Assembly (NCBI RefSeq): GCF_000260115.1
Contig: NZ_JH651379.1
Coordinates: forward strand, 1,178,001-1,242,000
Direction: 5' to 3'
Source: Galbibacter orientalis DSM 19592
Lineage (GTDB): Bacteria > Bacteroidota > Bacteroidia > Flavobacteriales > Flavobacteriaceae
DNA: 64,000 bases
Part shown: positions 1 to 7,676 of the stretch, piece after piece
Numbering within the stretch: position 1 is the first letter of the stretch
Layout: each line of letters starts with the position of its first letter
Notes under the pieces: model-generated
What the model saw: only the letters and a program-made list of their open reading frames with translations
The model's database searches: none
Told to the model about the DNA's origin: nothing
Position numbers and translations under genes: made by a program

Positions 1-1854
1 TTCAAATAATGCATAAACACCCATTCCAATCCACATAGAGAATACAAAGAAGGAGCCAACGAGGGCATAATCTCTTTCTCTAGGCTCAAAAGGACGTTCG
101 TTTAAGTATATTTTTAAGGCAATTCCCATAAAAAGGAAAAGCGAAAAGAGAATCCAGAATTGCTGTTTACTAGATTTTAAAATAAATAGAAAACCTATGA
201 GTCCTAATATTAAAGGTAAGAAGAAGTAGGTATTTCTTGCTTTGTTGTTTAGTACATCCGAAGGAAGATTCTCTTGAGATCCTAAACGCCACTCATCAAT
301 AAATTTAATTCCACTTAACCAATTTCCATGGTCGTCTAGTCTCCCTTGGATATCGTCTTGACGCCCAGTAAAGTTCCACATAAAATACCTCCAGTACATA
401 TATCCCATTTGAAACTCAAAAAGGTAATGCATGTTTTGTAGGAATGAAGGCTTTTCAATAACAAGGTATTCATTAAATTGCTTGATAAAGTTTAAATATT
501 CGTCCTCATCAATAACTCCATTTTCAAGGTCGCGTTTAAACTGACTTACAGCATCTGTTAATTGTTTTTCACTTCTATATTCTGGTTTTACGGTAATGTT
601 TAAAGGTCCTGTAATCTTCATGTAGTTAGCAGCGTGTTCACTACTCCACATTCTAGGAAGAAAACCTTCTTGAGCACTGTTTGGAGCAACTCTAGAGTTT
701 TTATAATTGTTTACAATAACATATTTGTTGCCTTTTCTTTCGTATTTAGGCTTATCATCTTTGTAAGGATTATCTGGATCCTGACCAGCAAAGGCATCAG
801 AATACATTGGTCCATAGAAAAGATGTGTCTCAGGGTATTGCTCTAAATTGTAATAAGCCAAAAGTTGTCGTGCATCTGTAGGACTATTTTCGTTAATAAC
901 CGTTCCTGCATTTGCACGGATTGGAACCATTAACCAAGTAGAAAAACCTATCAGAATAAATAAAACACTTAAAACAATTGTATTTAGAAGTTTATAATTC
1001 TTTTTTCTTGTATAATTTAATCCGAAGTAAAATAATGCAATAATGATAATTCCAGCGATAATCGTTCCAGAATTAAATGGTAATCCGATGCTATTTACAA
1101 AGAAAACTTCCAGATAACCGAATACTTTTAGAACATTAGGAAGTAGTAATTTAAATAAGAATAAAAGTACAGCAATGGAAATAATATTTGCTATTATAAA
1201 GGATTTAGCATTATAGTTTTTGTAATTTTTGAAGTAATAAATCATTCCTAATGAAGGAATGGTAAGGAGCGCCATAAAGTGAACTCCAAAAGAAAGTCCT
1301 ACAACAAGAGAGATTAAAATTAACCAACGATTTCCTCTTGGGGTATGCATTTCGTCTGCCCATTTTAATCCTAACCAAACCATCAAAGAAGTCATGAGCA
1401 TAGCCATGGCATATACTTCTGCTTCCACTGCATTGAACCAAAAGCTATCTGTATATGTAAAAGTTAAAGCGCCTACAAATCCGCTTCCTAAAATGGCAAT
1501 ATATTTTGCAGATGTAAGTTCTCCAGATTTAGCAGCCAATTTTCTTGTAACATTGGTTATTGACCAAAACATAAATAAAATTGTAAAAGCACTAGAGAAA
1601 ACCGACATATGGTTTACGGTAACTGCCACTGCTTCAGCATCTGGTGAAAACATGGCAAAGAAAGCCCCCATCATTTGGAAAAAAGGAGCTCCAGGAGGGT
1701 GTCCTACTTGTAATTTAGCTGAAGTAGCAATATATTCTCCAGCATCCCAAAAACTTGAAGTAGGCTCAACCGTTAAATGATAAGTGATTAATGCGATCAA
1801 AAAAACGATCCAACCAAGGATAGTATCCCATTTTTTAAATTGATTTGCAGACAT
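1..1854 (-). CDS. DUF2723 membrane protein (GT117/TMEM260-like), 3' part missing
   Basis: The reading frame starts at 1854 and runs off the left edge without a stop, so about 618 N-terminal residues are present. The N-terminus has a membrane segment followed by the DUF2723 signature region (DAGEYIATS, then GHPPGAP at about residues 36-56). Many hydrophobic helices follow, and then a soluble stretch. The family consists of large multi-pass proteins (glycosyltransferase family 117, related to the eukaryotic O-mannosyltransferase TMEM260) that are common in Bacteroidota and thought to glycosylate exported proteins. Substrate and donor cannot be told from sequence. It is read away from the divergent tRNA-Gln gene. 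Confidence 0.85.
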   Translation of the reverse strand, partial: MSANQFKKWDTILGWIVFLIALITYHLTVEPTSSFWDAGEYIATSAKLQVGHPPGAPFFQMMGAFFAMFSPDAEAVAVTVNHMSVFSSAFTILFMFWSITNVTRKLAAKSGELTSAKYIAILGSGFVGALTFTYTDSFWFNAVEAEVYAMAMLMTSLMVWLGLKWADEMHTPRGNRWLILISLVVGLSFGVHFMALLTIPSLGMIYYFKNYKNYNAKSFIIANIISIAVLLFLFKLLLPNVLKVFGYLEVFFVNSIGLPFNSGTIIAGIIIIALFYFGLNYTRKKNYKLLNTIVLSVLFILIGFSTWLMVPIRANAGTVINENSPTDARQLLAYYNLEQYPETHLFYGPMYSDAFAGQDPDNPYKDDKPKYERKGNKYVIVNNYKNSRVAPNSAQEGFLPRMWSSEHAANYMKITGPLNITVKPEYRSEKQLTDAVSQFKRDLENGVIDEDEYLNFIKQFNEYLVIEKPSFLQNMHYLFEFQMGYMYWRYFMWNFTGRQDDIQGRLDDHGNWLSGIKFIDEWRLGSQENLPSDVLNNKARNTYFFLPLILGLIGFLFILKSSKQQFWILFSLFLFMGIALKIYLNERPFEPRERDYALVGSFFVFSMWIGMGVYALFE

Positions 1855-1970
1855 GTAACTGTTTTTCGTATATAGCAGGCGAATTTAATAAATTATAAAT
1901 GAAAGTACCCCACTTTTGATAAATGTTAACACGGCAGTTTTAAATGATTTAAAAATTATTTAAAAAAATG

Positions 1971-2001
1971 TTTGCGCATATCAAAGTTTGTCTTAAATTT
2001 G
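1971..2001 (+). promoter_or_regulatory. Bacteroidota housekeeping promoter of tRNA-Gln
   Basis: TTTG at 1971-1974, a 19-base spacer, then TAAATTTG at 1994-2001. This matches the Bacteroidota primary sigma consensus TTTG-N19-TAnnTTTG exactly and lies 40 bases before the tRNA. Confidence 0.75.
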
Positions 2002-2041
2002 CACCTGCTTTTACGGATGAGAGTTCAATAAGCAGGTTTAA

Positions 2042-2113
2042 TGGCCTATGGTGTAATTGGCAACACAGCTGGTTTTGGTCCAGTCGTTCTAGGTTCGAGT
2101 CCTAGTAGGCCAA
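2042..2113 (+). tRNA. tRNA-Gln(TTG)
   Basis: The cloverleaf can be drawn by hand. The acceptor stem TGGCCTA (2042-2048) pairs with TAGGCCA (2106-2112), with discriminator A2113. The D stem is GTGT/ACAC, the anticodon stem is GCTGG/CCAGT with loop TTTTGGT and anticodon TTG, and the T arm contains GGTTCGAGTCC. The 3' CCA is not encoded and must be added after transcription. Confidence 0.95.
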
Positions 2114-2114
2114 C

Positions 2115-2146
2115 AAAAAAATCCCGATGAAAATCGGGATTTTTTG
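2115..2146. terminator. Bidirectional terminator after tRNA-Gln and the toxin gene
   Basis: The stem ATCCCGAT/ATCGGGAT with a short loop is flanked by an A-run on the left and a T-run on the right, so it can terminate both tRNA-Gln (+) and the toxin-antitoxin operon (-). A near-identical hairpin recurs at 2759-2792. Confidence 0.85.
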
Positions 2147-2175
2147 TTTTTAATAGGTTTGAAAAGAGTTGTGAG

Positions 2176-2469
2176 CTATTTAGGTTTTTTGTTTGGGTTT
2201 TTTCTTGTGGGGAATGTGCGATATATTTTTACAATGTTGTTGTCTATCCTATATACTAAAACGAAAGGGTATTTTTTTAAAGGAACTTGTCTAAAATCTT
2301 TATAGGTAATCTTAAATTGTAAGGGATTGACCTCTAAGTAGTCAATAGTTTTTTTTATTTCTAAAAGAAAGTTGTTGGCTAAGGTCTCAGAAATTTTTTT
2401 GTACCAGTCATAAGAGTCAGCAATATCTATCTTTGCGCCATCCTCAAATAGGACAGTAAATCTAGACAT
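2176..2469 (-). CDS. RelE/ParE-superfamily toxin
   Basis: A 97-residue basic protein with the RelE/ParE layout. An N-terminal strand is followed by two helices (DIADSYDWYKKIS, then a long helix ending in DYLEVNP), then a beta hairpin containing KYPFVLVYRID and the C-terminal strand KIYRTFPTRKNP. Such proteins are ribosome-dependent mRNA nucleases (RelE) or gyrase poisons (ParE); the sequence alone does not decide between them. Its start overlaps the end of the antitoxin gene by 8 bases, a typical translationally coupled module. Confidence 0.8.
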   Translation of the reverse strand: MSRFTVLFEDGAKIDIADSYDWYKKISETLANNFLLEIKKTIDYLEVNPLQFKITYKDFRQVPLKKYPFVLVYRIDNNIVKIYRTFPTRKNPNKKPK

Positions 2470-2707
2470 TATCAGGATTCCTTACATAAGATTCAATTTC
2501 TGACCAAGAATGAAACCTAGATTCTCCTTTATCTTCTTTTGCTAAAGCTTTATCTAAATTAGCCTTTTGTTGTTTGGTAAATTCATGTTCTTTTTTATCA
2601 AACCATCCTTCAGGAAGTAAATTAAGGAGCTTTATCTTTTCTTTGTTAGATAATTCTTTTAGCGCTTGGGCTAATTGTTCTACTGTTAAATTTGAAGTTG
2701 TTGCCAT
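2462..2707 (-). CDS. Antitoxin of the RelE/ParE-type module
   Basis: An 81-residue acidic, helical protein. Features seen: an N-terminal helix (VEQLAQALKELSNKEKIKLLNLLP), and a tail ending SWSEIESYVRN that resembles addiction-module component proteins which wrap around the toxin. It lies directly upstream of the toxin gene with an 8-base overlap. A short palindrome and a -7 box lie immediately upstream (2712-2734), consistent with autorepression. It could equally be called a conserved hypothetical protein without the toxin partner. Confidence 0.75.
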   Translation of the reverse strand: MATTSNLTVEQLAQALKELSNKEKIKLLNLLPEGWFDKKEHEFTKQQKANLDKALAKEDKGESRFHSWSEIESYVRNPDNV

Positions 2708-2711
2708 AAGT

Positions 2712-2734
2712 CAAAGATAATTACATTATTGTAA
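2712..2734 (-). promoter_or_regulatory. Promoter -7 box and palindromic operator candidate of the toxin-antitoxin operon
   Basis: On the minus strand TATCTTTG (2719-2712) fits TAnnTTTG and ends only 5 bases before the antitoxin ATG. Just upstream is the palindrome TTACA-TTAT-TGTAA (2721-2734), well placed for autorepression. No clear -33 TTTG was found. Confidence 0.4.
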
Positions 2735-2758
2735 GTTTTTTTAAAAATGTTTAGAGAC

Positions 2759-2792
2759 AAAAAAAATCCCGATGAAAATCGGGATTTTTTGT
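2759..2792. terminator. Hairpin terminator, probably the original terminator of the S9 peptidase gene
   Basis: The same ATCCCGAT/ATCGGGAT hairpin with A- and T-runs as at 2115-2146. It lies about 35 bases beyond the left end of the insertion sequence, where the 3' end of the S9 gene would have been before the insertion. Confidence 0.75.
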
Positions 2793-2825
2793 TTTTATCT
2801 ACTTCTTAGTTTATTTGCTGTCTTC

Positions 2826-2860
2826 AGAAATTTCGGATCATTCCCAAAAGTTGTGTTTAT
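2826..2860 (+). repeat. Left terminal inverted repeat of the insertion sequence
   Basis: A 15-base perfect core (AGAAATTTCGGATCA) plus an inner block CAAAAGTTGTGT shared with the right end. It overlaps the last codons of the transposase gene. Confidence 0.8.
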
Positions 2861-3687
2861 GCAAAAATTGTGGTCAATCTGAATAAGAAGAATTCTACAT
2901 TTTTGACACCTCTAAACTGGGCTCTAAAAGCTTTTATTTTAGCATTAAAAGATTCTGCTGAAGCATTAGTACTTCTGTTTATAAAATAATTCAAAATCGA
3001 TTTATAGTTAATAGTTATCGTATTTGCTATGGTGTTAAAGGCTTTAAATCCTGTTTGTTCTACATCCTTATACCAGTGTGCTAACTTAGTGTAAGTAGTT
3101 TGTATAGAGGTAGCTGTATTGAATATGTTTCTTAATCCTTGCACTAAATCGTATGCTCTTTTGATATCGGGGTATTGTTCAAAGAGAATTTTGGATCGTA
3201 TATATTGATTTTGTGTCCAATTGTTTGGCGCTTTATAAAGCAGATACCTACTTCTAGCCAAGAGTTGTTTTCTAGTATCTCCATTAGGAAAGGTCTCTGG
3301 AATGAATTCTTTTTGCACACTCTTAGTTTGTTTAATTTGTTCATTTTCTAAGTCTATAGCTTCCCACCGATGTTTGATTCTAATGTCTTGTAGTGCCTCT
3401 AGGGCTAGTTTTTGCACATGAAAACGATCTGTTACCTGTATGGCTTTAGGAAAGCATTTTTTAACAATCATTTTCATTGAATGTGCCATATCCAAAGTAA
3501 TTTCTTTTACCTTATCTCTAAGTGTCTTTGGGATTTTAAGTAGTTGCTCTATAATAGGTTCAGCTTTGGTTCCCGCAAGTATAGCTACAATAGCTCCTTT
3601 TTTACCTTTAGCTTTTTTATTAGTAATGATAGTGTAGAGTTCTCCTTTGGATAGAGCGGTCTCGTCAATAGATAAATACTTGCCCAT
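2857..3687 (-). CDS. ISL3-like DDE transposase (catalytic ORF of the insertion sequence)
   Basis: 276 residues from the first ATG. The RNase H-like catalytic core is visible: YLSIDETAL (first Asp), ITLDMAHSM (second Asp), the DRFHVQK block, and a late SAESFNAKIK segment carrying the Glu, as in DDE_Tnp_ISL3 proteins. The same frame stays open upstream of this ATG to 3849 and encodes plausible, probably conserved sequence (HAKDWLIFPEN precedes the Met). The ATG at 3687 may therefore not be the true start, and the protein may be made by frameshifting from the upstream ORF, which overlaps at 3824-3849. Confidence 0.85.
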   Translation of the reverse strand: MGKYLSIDETALSKGELYTIITNKKAKGKKGAIVAILAGTKAEPIIEQLLKIPKTLRDKVKEITLDMAHSMKMIVKKCFPKAIQVTDRFHVQKLALEALQDIRIKHRWEAIDLENEQIKQTKSVQKEFIPETFPNGDTRKQLLARSRYLLYKAPNNWTQNQYIRSKILFEQYPDIKRAYDLVQGLRNIFNTATSIQTTYTKLAHWYKDVEQTGFKAFNTIANTITINYKSILNYFINRSTNASAESFNAKIKAFRAQFRGVKNVEFFLFRLTTIFA

Positions 3688-3823
3688 ATTCTCAGGAAAG
3701 ATTAACCAGTCTTTAGCGTGGGACTTTTGCTTCCACTCTTTAAACTCACTTAGATAATCTCGATAGTGTCGTTGTAACTTCTTGCCATTAACTCCATAAA
3801 ACCCACCTATGGTGTGGCAATCA

Positions 3824-4183
3824 TTAGTCTTGGTACTGACTAAGTACTTTTAAAAAAGCAGCGAACTCTACTGTCATACGAGTCCCCTGCGCTACCAAAT
3901 CCCAATTTCGATGCACGGCTTGCCCTGTGGTTTTGTCAAGCCATCGACGGCGCTTGATATGTAAATAAACATTCTTGCCACGCAATGGAAAGTCCTGAAC
4001 AACAAGCTCTTTATGAAAACCATGAGCTATCAAGATCCTGTGCTTTTCTTCTCTAGGAGTATCTTTCTTTTCTTCAAAATACAAATGAAGCGTTCCTTTT
4101 TCTATTTCGTGGGAAGCTATGGTAAAGTGACTGACTAATAATTCAGGGAGGATAAAACGTAATAGGTCTAATGATAATTCCAA
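3824..4183 (-). CDS. ISAon1-type transposase N-region protein
   Basis: 119 residues. It contains a basic segment (KNVYLHIKRRRWLDK) and the tail AAFLKVLSQYQD. Bacteroidota elements of the ISAon1 type carry just such a small ORF, probably the DNA-binding N-terminal part, ahead of the catalytic ORF. Its last 26 bases overlap the open frame of the transposase. Joining the two frames needs a +1 (or -2) shift, for which the run TTTTTTAAAAG at the start of the overlap is a candidate site. Confidence 0.75.
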   Translation of the reverse strand: MELSLDLLRFILPELLVSHFTIASHEIEKGTLHLYFEEKKDTPREEKHRILIAHGFHKELVVQDFPLRGKNVYLHIKRRRWLDKTTGQAVHRNWDLVAQGTRMTVEFAAFLKVLSQYQD

Positions 4184-4197
4184 TGCAAGTCTTTTTT

Positions 4198-6666
4198 TTA
4201 CAAAGATCGAATTTTACTTCTATTTACACACAACTTTTTGACTTGATCCGAAATTTCTTTCTTATTTTTTACATAAGTATCAAGCCATTGGTCTTGTTCC
4301 CAAATAACATGTAAAATACTTTCTTTGGCTCTGTATCCATGACTTTCTTTTGGAAGCATTACAAGTCTTACGGTAGCGCCTAATCCTTTTAAGGCGTTAA
4401 AATAACGCTCGCTTTGCATAGGGTAGGTTCCAGAATTATTATCAGCTTCTCCGTGAATTAAAAGGAGAGGGTTATTCATTTTTTCGGCATGCATAAACGG
4501 GGACATTGTGTTGTAAATTTCTGGAGCTTCCCAGTAGCTTCTTTCTTCACTCTGAAATCCAAATGGAGTTAGGGTTCTGTTGTAGGCGCCACTTCTAGCA
4601 ATTCCTGCTGCGAATAAATCGGAATGAGAAAGTAAATTGGCAACCATAAAAGCACCATAACTATGTCCGCCAACGGCTACCCGATTTCTGTCGATATATC
4701 CTAAATTATCTACCGCATCAATAGCTGCTTTGGCATTTTCCACTAATTGTTTTCTAAATGTATCATTTGGTTGTTCGTTATTCTCTCCAATAATAGGGAA
4801 GGATGCATCGTCTAAAACAGCATATCCTTTGGTAACCCAAAATATTGGTGATGAATACGAAAGGTAAGTAAACTCATTAGGGTTTTGTGTGTTTTGAGAT
4901 GCACTGTTTTTGTCTTTGTATTCTCTTGGATATGCCCATAAAATCATTGGCATTTTCTCCTTTTTATTCGTGTCGTAACCAACGGGAAGGTATAATGTTC
5001 CAGAAAGTTCTAATCCGTCATCTCTTTTGTAAGTAATAACTTCTTTGTGGATGTCTTTTATGCTTGCAAAAGGGTTGTCGAAAAAGGTGAGCTGTTGAGG
5101 TCCTTTTCTTAGTTTAATATGTTTGTAAAAATAATTTGGATATTCGCTAGGAGACTCAACTCTTGTTAATAATAGGTCTTTTTCTGGGTTGTATTCTAAA
5201 AGATTTTCTTTTTTGCCTTCTAAATTAGAAGTGTATAAAGTTTCTTTCTCAAGGTTTTTAAAATTGATTTTATCTACAAATGGATGTTGTCCTTTATTAG
5301 AAAAACCATCGCCTATTAAATAACCATTATTATTTTCATCTATAAATAAAACTCTTTCTTGATTTTCATTTTCATGAGTTACAAAATTTCCAGGATCGCT
5401 ATAAACGTCTTGGTAATTTCTATCTGAAATTATTTGAGGAGTTTTTGAAGGGTTTTCTGGGTTAAAGAGGTAGGTTTTTGTGTTTCTATTATTCCACCAT
5501 CTATCATAAGCAATAGCTGTTGTTTTATTTCCCCATAAAATCCCACTGAATCTATTTTTTGTTTTTAAGATGCTTGTTCCTTTTCCTTCAAAAGGAGCTT
5601 CAAGTAAGAAAACTTCATCTCTGTATTCAACTTTATTTTCAGGGTCTCCACCATCTAATGCTTCCACATATACTAATGTAGCAGGTTTGTCTTTCCTCCA
5701 AGATAAATCTCTTCTTCCTTCTTCCGTAGCCATAAAACCTTTTGGTAATTCTTCTAAAAGAGGAGCGTTAAGAACTTCGTTTACTAAAGAGTTGTCTTTT
5801 TTGTAAATAGTTGTAGTTGAAGGGAATCTGTAGTAAGGAACAATGTAAGAAAATGGTTTTTTAACAGTGGTAACCATTACATATTCTCCGTTTGGCGAAA
5901 AGCTAATGCTGCGGTACATATTGCTTTCTTTCCATTTTGTAGTTGTTCCGTCTAATGAAATTTTATAAAGTTCTGACAGGGCAAGTTGCTCAAAATTAAA
6001 CTCATCGTTAGGATTGCTCAGAAGGTCTTGATAGGTTCTGTTTTGAGCTTTCTTTCCGTTGTTGGTAGAAATAGTTGGGCCTGTAGGAATACTTTCTGCT
6101 TGATTAATTAATTCCTTGCGAGTATTCGGAATCATTTTTACTAATAATGACTTGCTGTCTTTAAACCAATTTATTACGTCGCCTAAGTTAGCATTCACAG
6201 TAGCTTCTGTAAGTTTTTTAGCCTCTTTAGTTTCTAGATCGATTACCCAAAGTTCTACACCCTTTTTGACAGTATTGGTAAAAGCAATTTTTGATTCATC
6301 TGGCGACCATTTGTAATTAGAAAGGCGTAATTTCTCTGGAAGGTTTTTAATTTCAGAAGCTTCCTTTTCGTTAGGGTTTTTAACAGTTATTTTATTGTAA
6401 TAGGTAGTTCTGCTTCCAATATTTGTAGTTGGATTGATACGTAAACCTCCTAAGCGTAATTCAGGTTCAGAGAGTTCTTCAATGCTTTTATAACGATTGC
6501 TATAAAGCATAATCATAAATTCTCCATTATTGCTTATTCTTACGCTTGGTGCTAGTTGCACGTCTGCTAATTCTAAAATCTCCGATGGAGGTTTTTGATA
6601 AGTTAGTTTCTCTTGCGCAAAAGCTAGTCCTGTTACAAGAAATAGGAGGTGAAAGATTTTTTTCAT
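4198..6666 (-). CDS. Secreted S9 family (prolyl oligopeptidase-like) serine peptidase with IS-altered C-terminus
   Basis: 822 residues. A signal peptide (MKKIFHLLFLVTGLAFAQ) is followed by a beta-propeller-like region to about residue 530 and an alpha/beta-hydrolase domain. The catalytic triad is visible: Ser669 in GHSYGAF, Asp in HGEADNN and His in KESHGYR. The family cleaves peptides in the periplasm or outside the cell; this form resembles plant/bacterial glutamyl-endopeptidase-like S9 proteins. Residues 804-822 are encoded by the right end of the insertion sequence, so the natural end was probably ...KNKK. The catalytic domain is complete, so activity may be retained. Confidence 0.9.
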   Translation of the reverse strand: MKKIFHLLFLVTGLAFAQEKLTYQKPPSEILELADVQLAPSVRISNNGEFMIMLYSNRYKSIEELSEPELRLGGLRINPTTNIGSRTTYYNKITVKNPNEKEASEIKNLPEKLRLSNYKWSPDESKIAFTNTVKKGVELWVIDLETKEAKKLTEATVNANLGDVINWFKDSKSLLVKMIPNTRKELINQAESIPTGPTISTNNGKKAQNRTYQDLLSNPNDEFNFEQLALSELYKISLDGTTTKWKESNMYRSISFSPNGEYVMVTTVKKPFSYIVPYYRFPSTTTIYKKDNSLVNEVLNAPLLEELPKGFMATEEGRRDLSWRKDKPATLVYVEALDGGDPENKVEYRDEVFLLEAPFEGKGTSILKTKNRFSGILWGNKTTAIAYDRWWNNRNTKTYLFNPENPSKTPQIISDRNYQDVYSDPGNFVTHENENQERVLFIDENNNGYLIGDGFSNKGQHPFVDKINFKNLEKETLYTSNLEGKKENLLEYNPEKDLLLTRVESPSEYPNYFYKHIKLRKGPQQLTFFDNPFASIKDIHKEVITYKRDDGLELSGTLYLPVGYDTNKKEKMPMILWAYPREYKDKNSASQNTQNPNEFTYLSYSSPIFWVTKGYAVLDDASFPIIGENNEQPNDTFRKQLVENAKAAIDAVDNLGYIDRNRVAVGGHSYGAFMVANLLSHSDLFAAGIARSGAYNRTLTPFGFQSEERSYWEAPEIYNTMSPFMHAEKMNNPLLLIHGEADNNSGTYPMQSERYFNALKGLGATVRLVMLPKESHGYRAKESILHVIWEQDQWLDTYVKNKKEISDQVKKLCVNRSKIRSL
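4224..4258 (-). repeat. Right terminal inverted repeat of the insertion sequence
   Basis: The reverse complement of 4244-4258 equals the left-end core AGAAATTTCGGATCA, and the inner CAAAAAGTTGTGT also matches. This repeat is translated as part of the S9 peptidase C-terminus. Confidence 0.8.
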
Positions 6667-7126
6667 CTAAAAAAAATTTGAATTTGTTATAAGTTTCGTT
6701 AAAAATATGATTAATGAATGGTTATAGCAAGTTGGAATTAAGTTTGTTTAAAATGCTTTTTTTATCATTAATGTCCGAGGGATAATACAAGGCCGCTTGG
6801 CTATAAGAAAAAAGAGCAAAGACTGAATTTTAACTATCATAAAATAGGTAGTTTAAAGAAATAACATTACCAAAAACCCTCTTTTCGTTTATTTTTACTA
6901 ATAGCAAGGGGTCTTATTTTAAAAACCTCATTTAAACCTTGATATAAGTGGAATTTAATAAATTCCGTTAACTTCTATCGGGCAACAATAATTTTTTATT
7001 AAAAAGGAGTTATAAATCTAGATTTGCTTTTGGTATTGAGGTTGAAGAAGGGAGGAATAAATTCATTTTTAGAAAGATATGCAGTATAAAGTTGGGTTTA
7101 GGTGTTTTTAGGTTTAAAAAAAATTG
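6667..7126. other. Intergenic region between the divergent S9 gene and the rimP operon
   Basis: No coding potential was seen. It holds one copy of a dispersed 38-base repeat (6785-6822) and a 17-base perfect palindrome (6950-6966, GGAATTTA-A-TAAATTCC). The rest is AT-rich, without recognisable RNA genes. Confidence 0.6.
6785..6822 (+). repeat. Dispersed 38-base intergenic repeat, copy 1
   Basis: It starts ATACAAGGCCGCTTGGCTAT. A copy of the same length with 5 mismatches lies at 58464-58501. Both are in intergenic DNA. The function is unknown. Confidence 0.7.
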
Positions 7127-7134
7127 TATATTTG
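7127..7134 (+). promoter_or_regulatory. Promoter -7 box of the rimP-nusA-infB operon
   Basis: TATATTTG matches TAnnTTTG. Transcription would start near 7140, ahead of the leader hairpin. No clear -33 element could be assigned. Confidence 0.55.
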
Positions 7135-7162
7135 CACCGTTGAAAGTGAATAATCTATTTCA

Positions 7163-7188
7163 GAGGGGACATAAAGTCCCCTCTTTTT
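7163..7188 (+). terminator. Leader terminator/attenuator hairpin before rimP
   Basis: GAGGGGAC-ATAAA-GTCCCCTC is a perfect 8-bp stem followed by TTTTT. It lies between the -7 box and the rimP start codon, so it sits in the 5' leader of an operon that encodes NusA. This suggests early termination control. Confidence 0.7.
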
Positions 7189-7201
7189 ATACAAATATTA
7201 G

Positions 7202-7663
7202 ATGTTGAAGGAAAAAGTAACAGCGCTTTTAAACGAATTTTTTGAAGAGAATAAATCGTTTTTTTTGGTTGATTTCTCATTAACTCCCGATAATAAAATC
7301 AAAATAATTGTTGATGGAGATAACGGAGTTACTTTGAAAGATTGTATTGCAGTAAGTAGGCAAGTAGAACATAATTTGGATAGAGAAGAACTCGATTTTT
7401 CTTTAGAGGTTACTTCCCCAGGAGCTACAGAGCCTATAATAAACAACAGGCAGTACAATAAGAATATAGGTAGAAAATTTCAAGTAAAAACTGCTGAAGA
7501 TAAATTTGAAGGAGAACTTACTGCTATTACAGAAAGTGGCATTCAGTTAAGTTGGAAAGCCCGAGAGCCTAAACCAGTTGGGAAAGGTAAAGTAACAGTA
7601 AAGTACGAGAAAGAGATCCCTTTTGCGGATATTGTGGAAGCTAAAGTGATGATAACATTTTAA
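7202..7663 (+). CDS. rimP: Ribosome maturation factor RimP
   Basis: 153 residues, the usual length. RimP binds the small ribosomal subunit and assists late 30S assembly. Recognised by the N-terminal segment with KIKIIVDGDNGVTLKDC and SRQVEH, the LDFSLEVTSPGA motif (the family's 'EVSSPG'-type signature) and a C-terminal small beta domain. It is the first gene of rimP-nusA-infB, a gene order conserved across bacteria. The ATG lies 14 bases after the leader hairpin T-run. It is separated from nusA by 13 bases. Confidence 0.95.
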   Translation: MLKEKVTALLNEFFEENKSFFLVDFSLTPDNKIKIIVDGDNGVTLKDCIAVSRQVEHNLDREELDFSLEVTSPGATEPIINNRQYNKNIGRKFQVKTAEDKFEGELTAITESGIQLSWKAREPKPVGKGKVTVKYEKEIPFADIVEAKVMITF

Positions 7664-7676
7664 TTAAGGAATTGAC

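Larger units (their letters stand above)
2826..4258 (-). mobile_element. Insertion sequence, ISAon1/ISL3-like, about 1.43 kb
   Basis: The ends are defined by imperfect terminal inverted repeats of about 35 bases. AGAAATTTCGGATCA at 2826-2840 is matched perfectly by the reverse complement of 4244-4258, and the inner part CAAAAGTTGTGT also recurs. Between them lie a 119-codon ORF and a DDE transposase ORF, both on the minus strand. No convincing target-site duplication was found. The element sits across the 3' end of the S9 peptidase gene. Confidence 0.8.

Noticed and set aside
2115-2797. Twin hairpins as target-site duplication of the insertion sequence
   Set aside because: The IS ends are at 2826 and 4258, defined by inverted repeats; the hairpins lie outside it on one side only.
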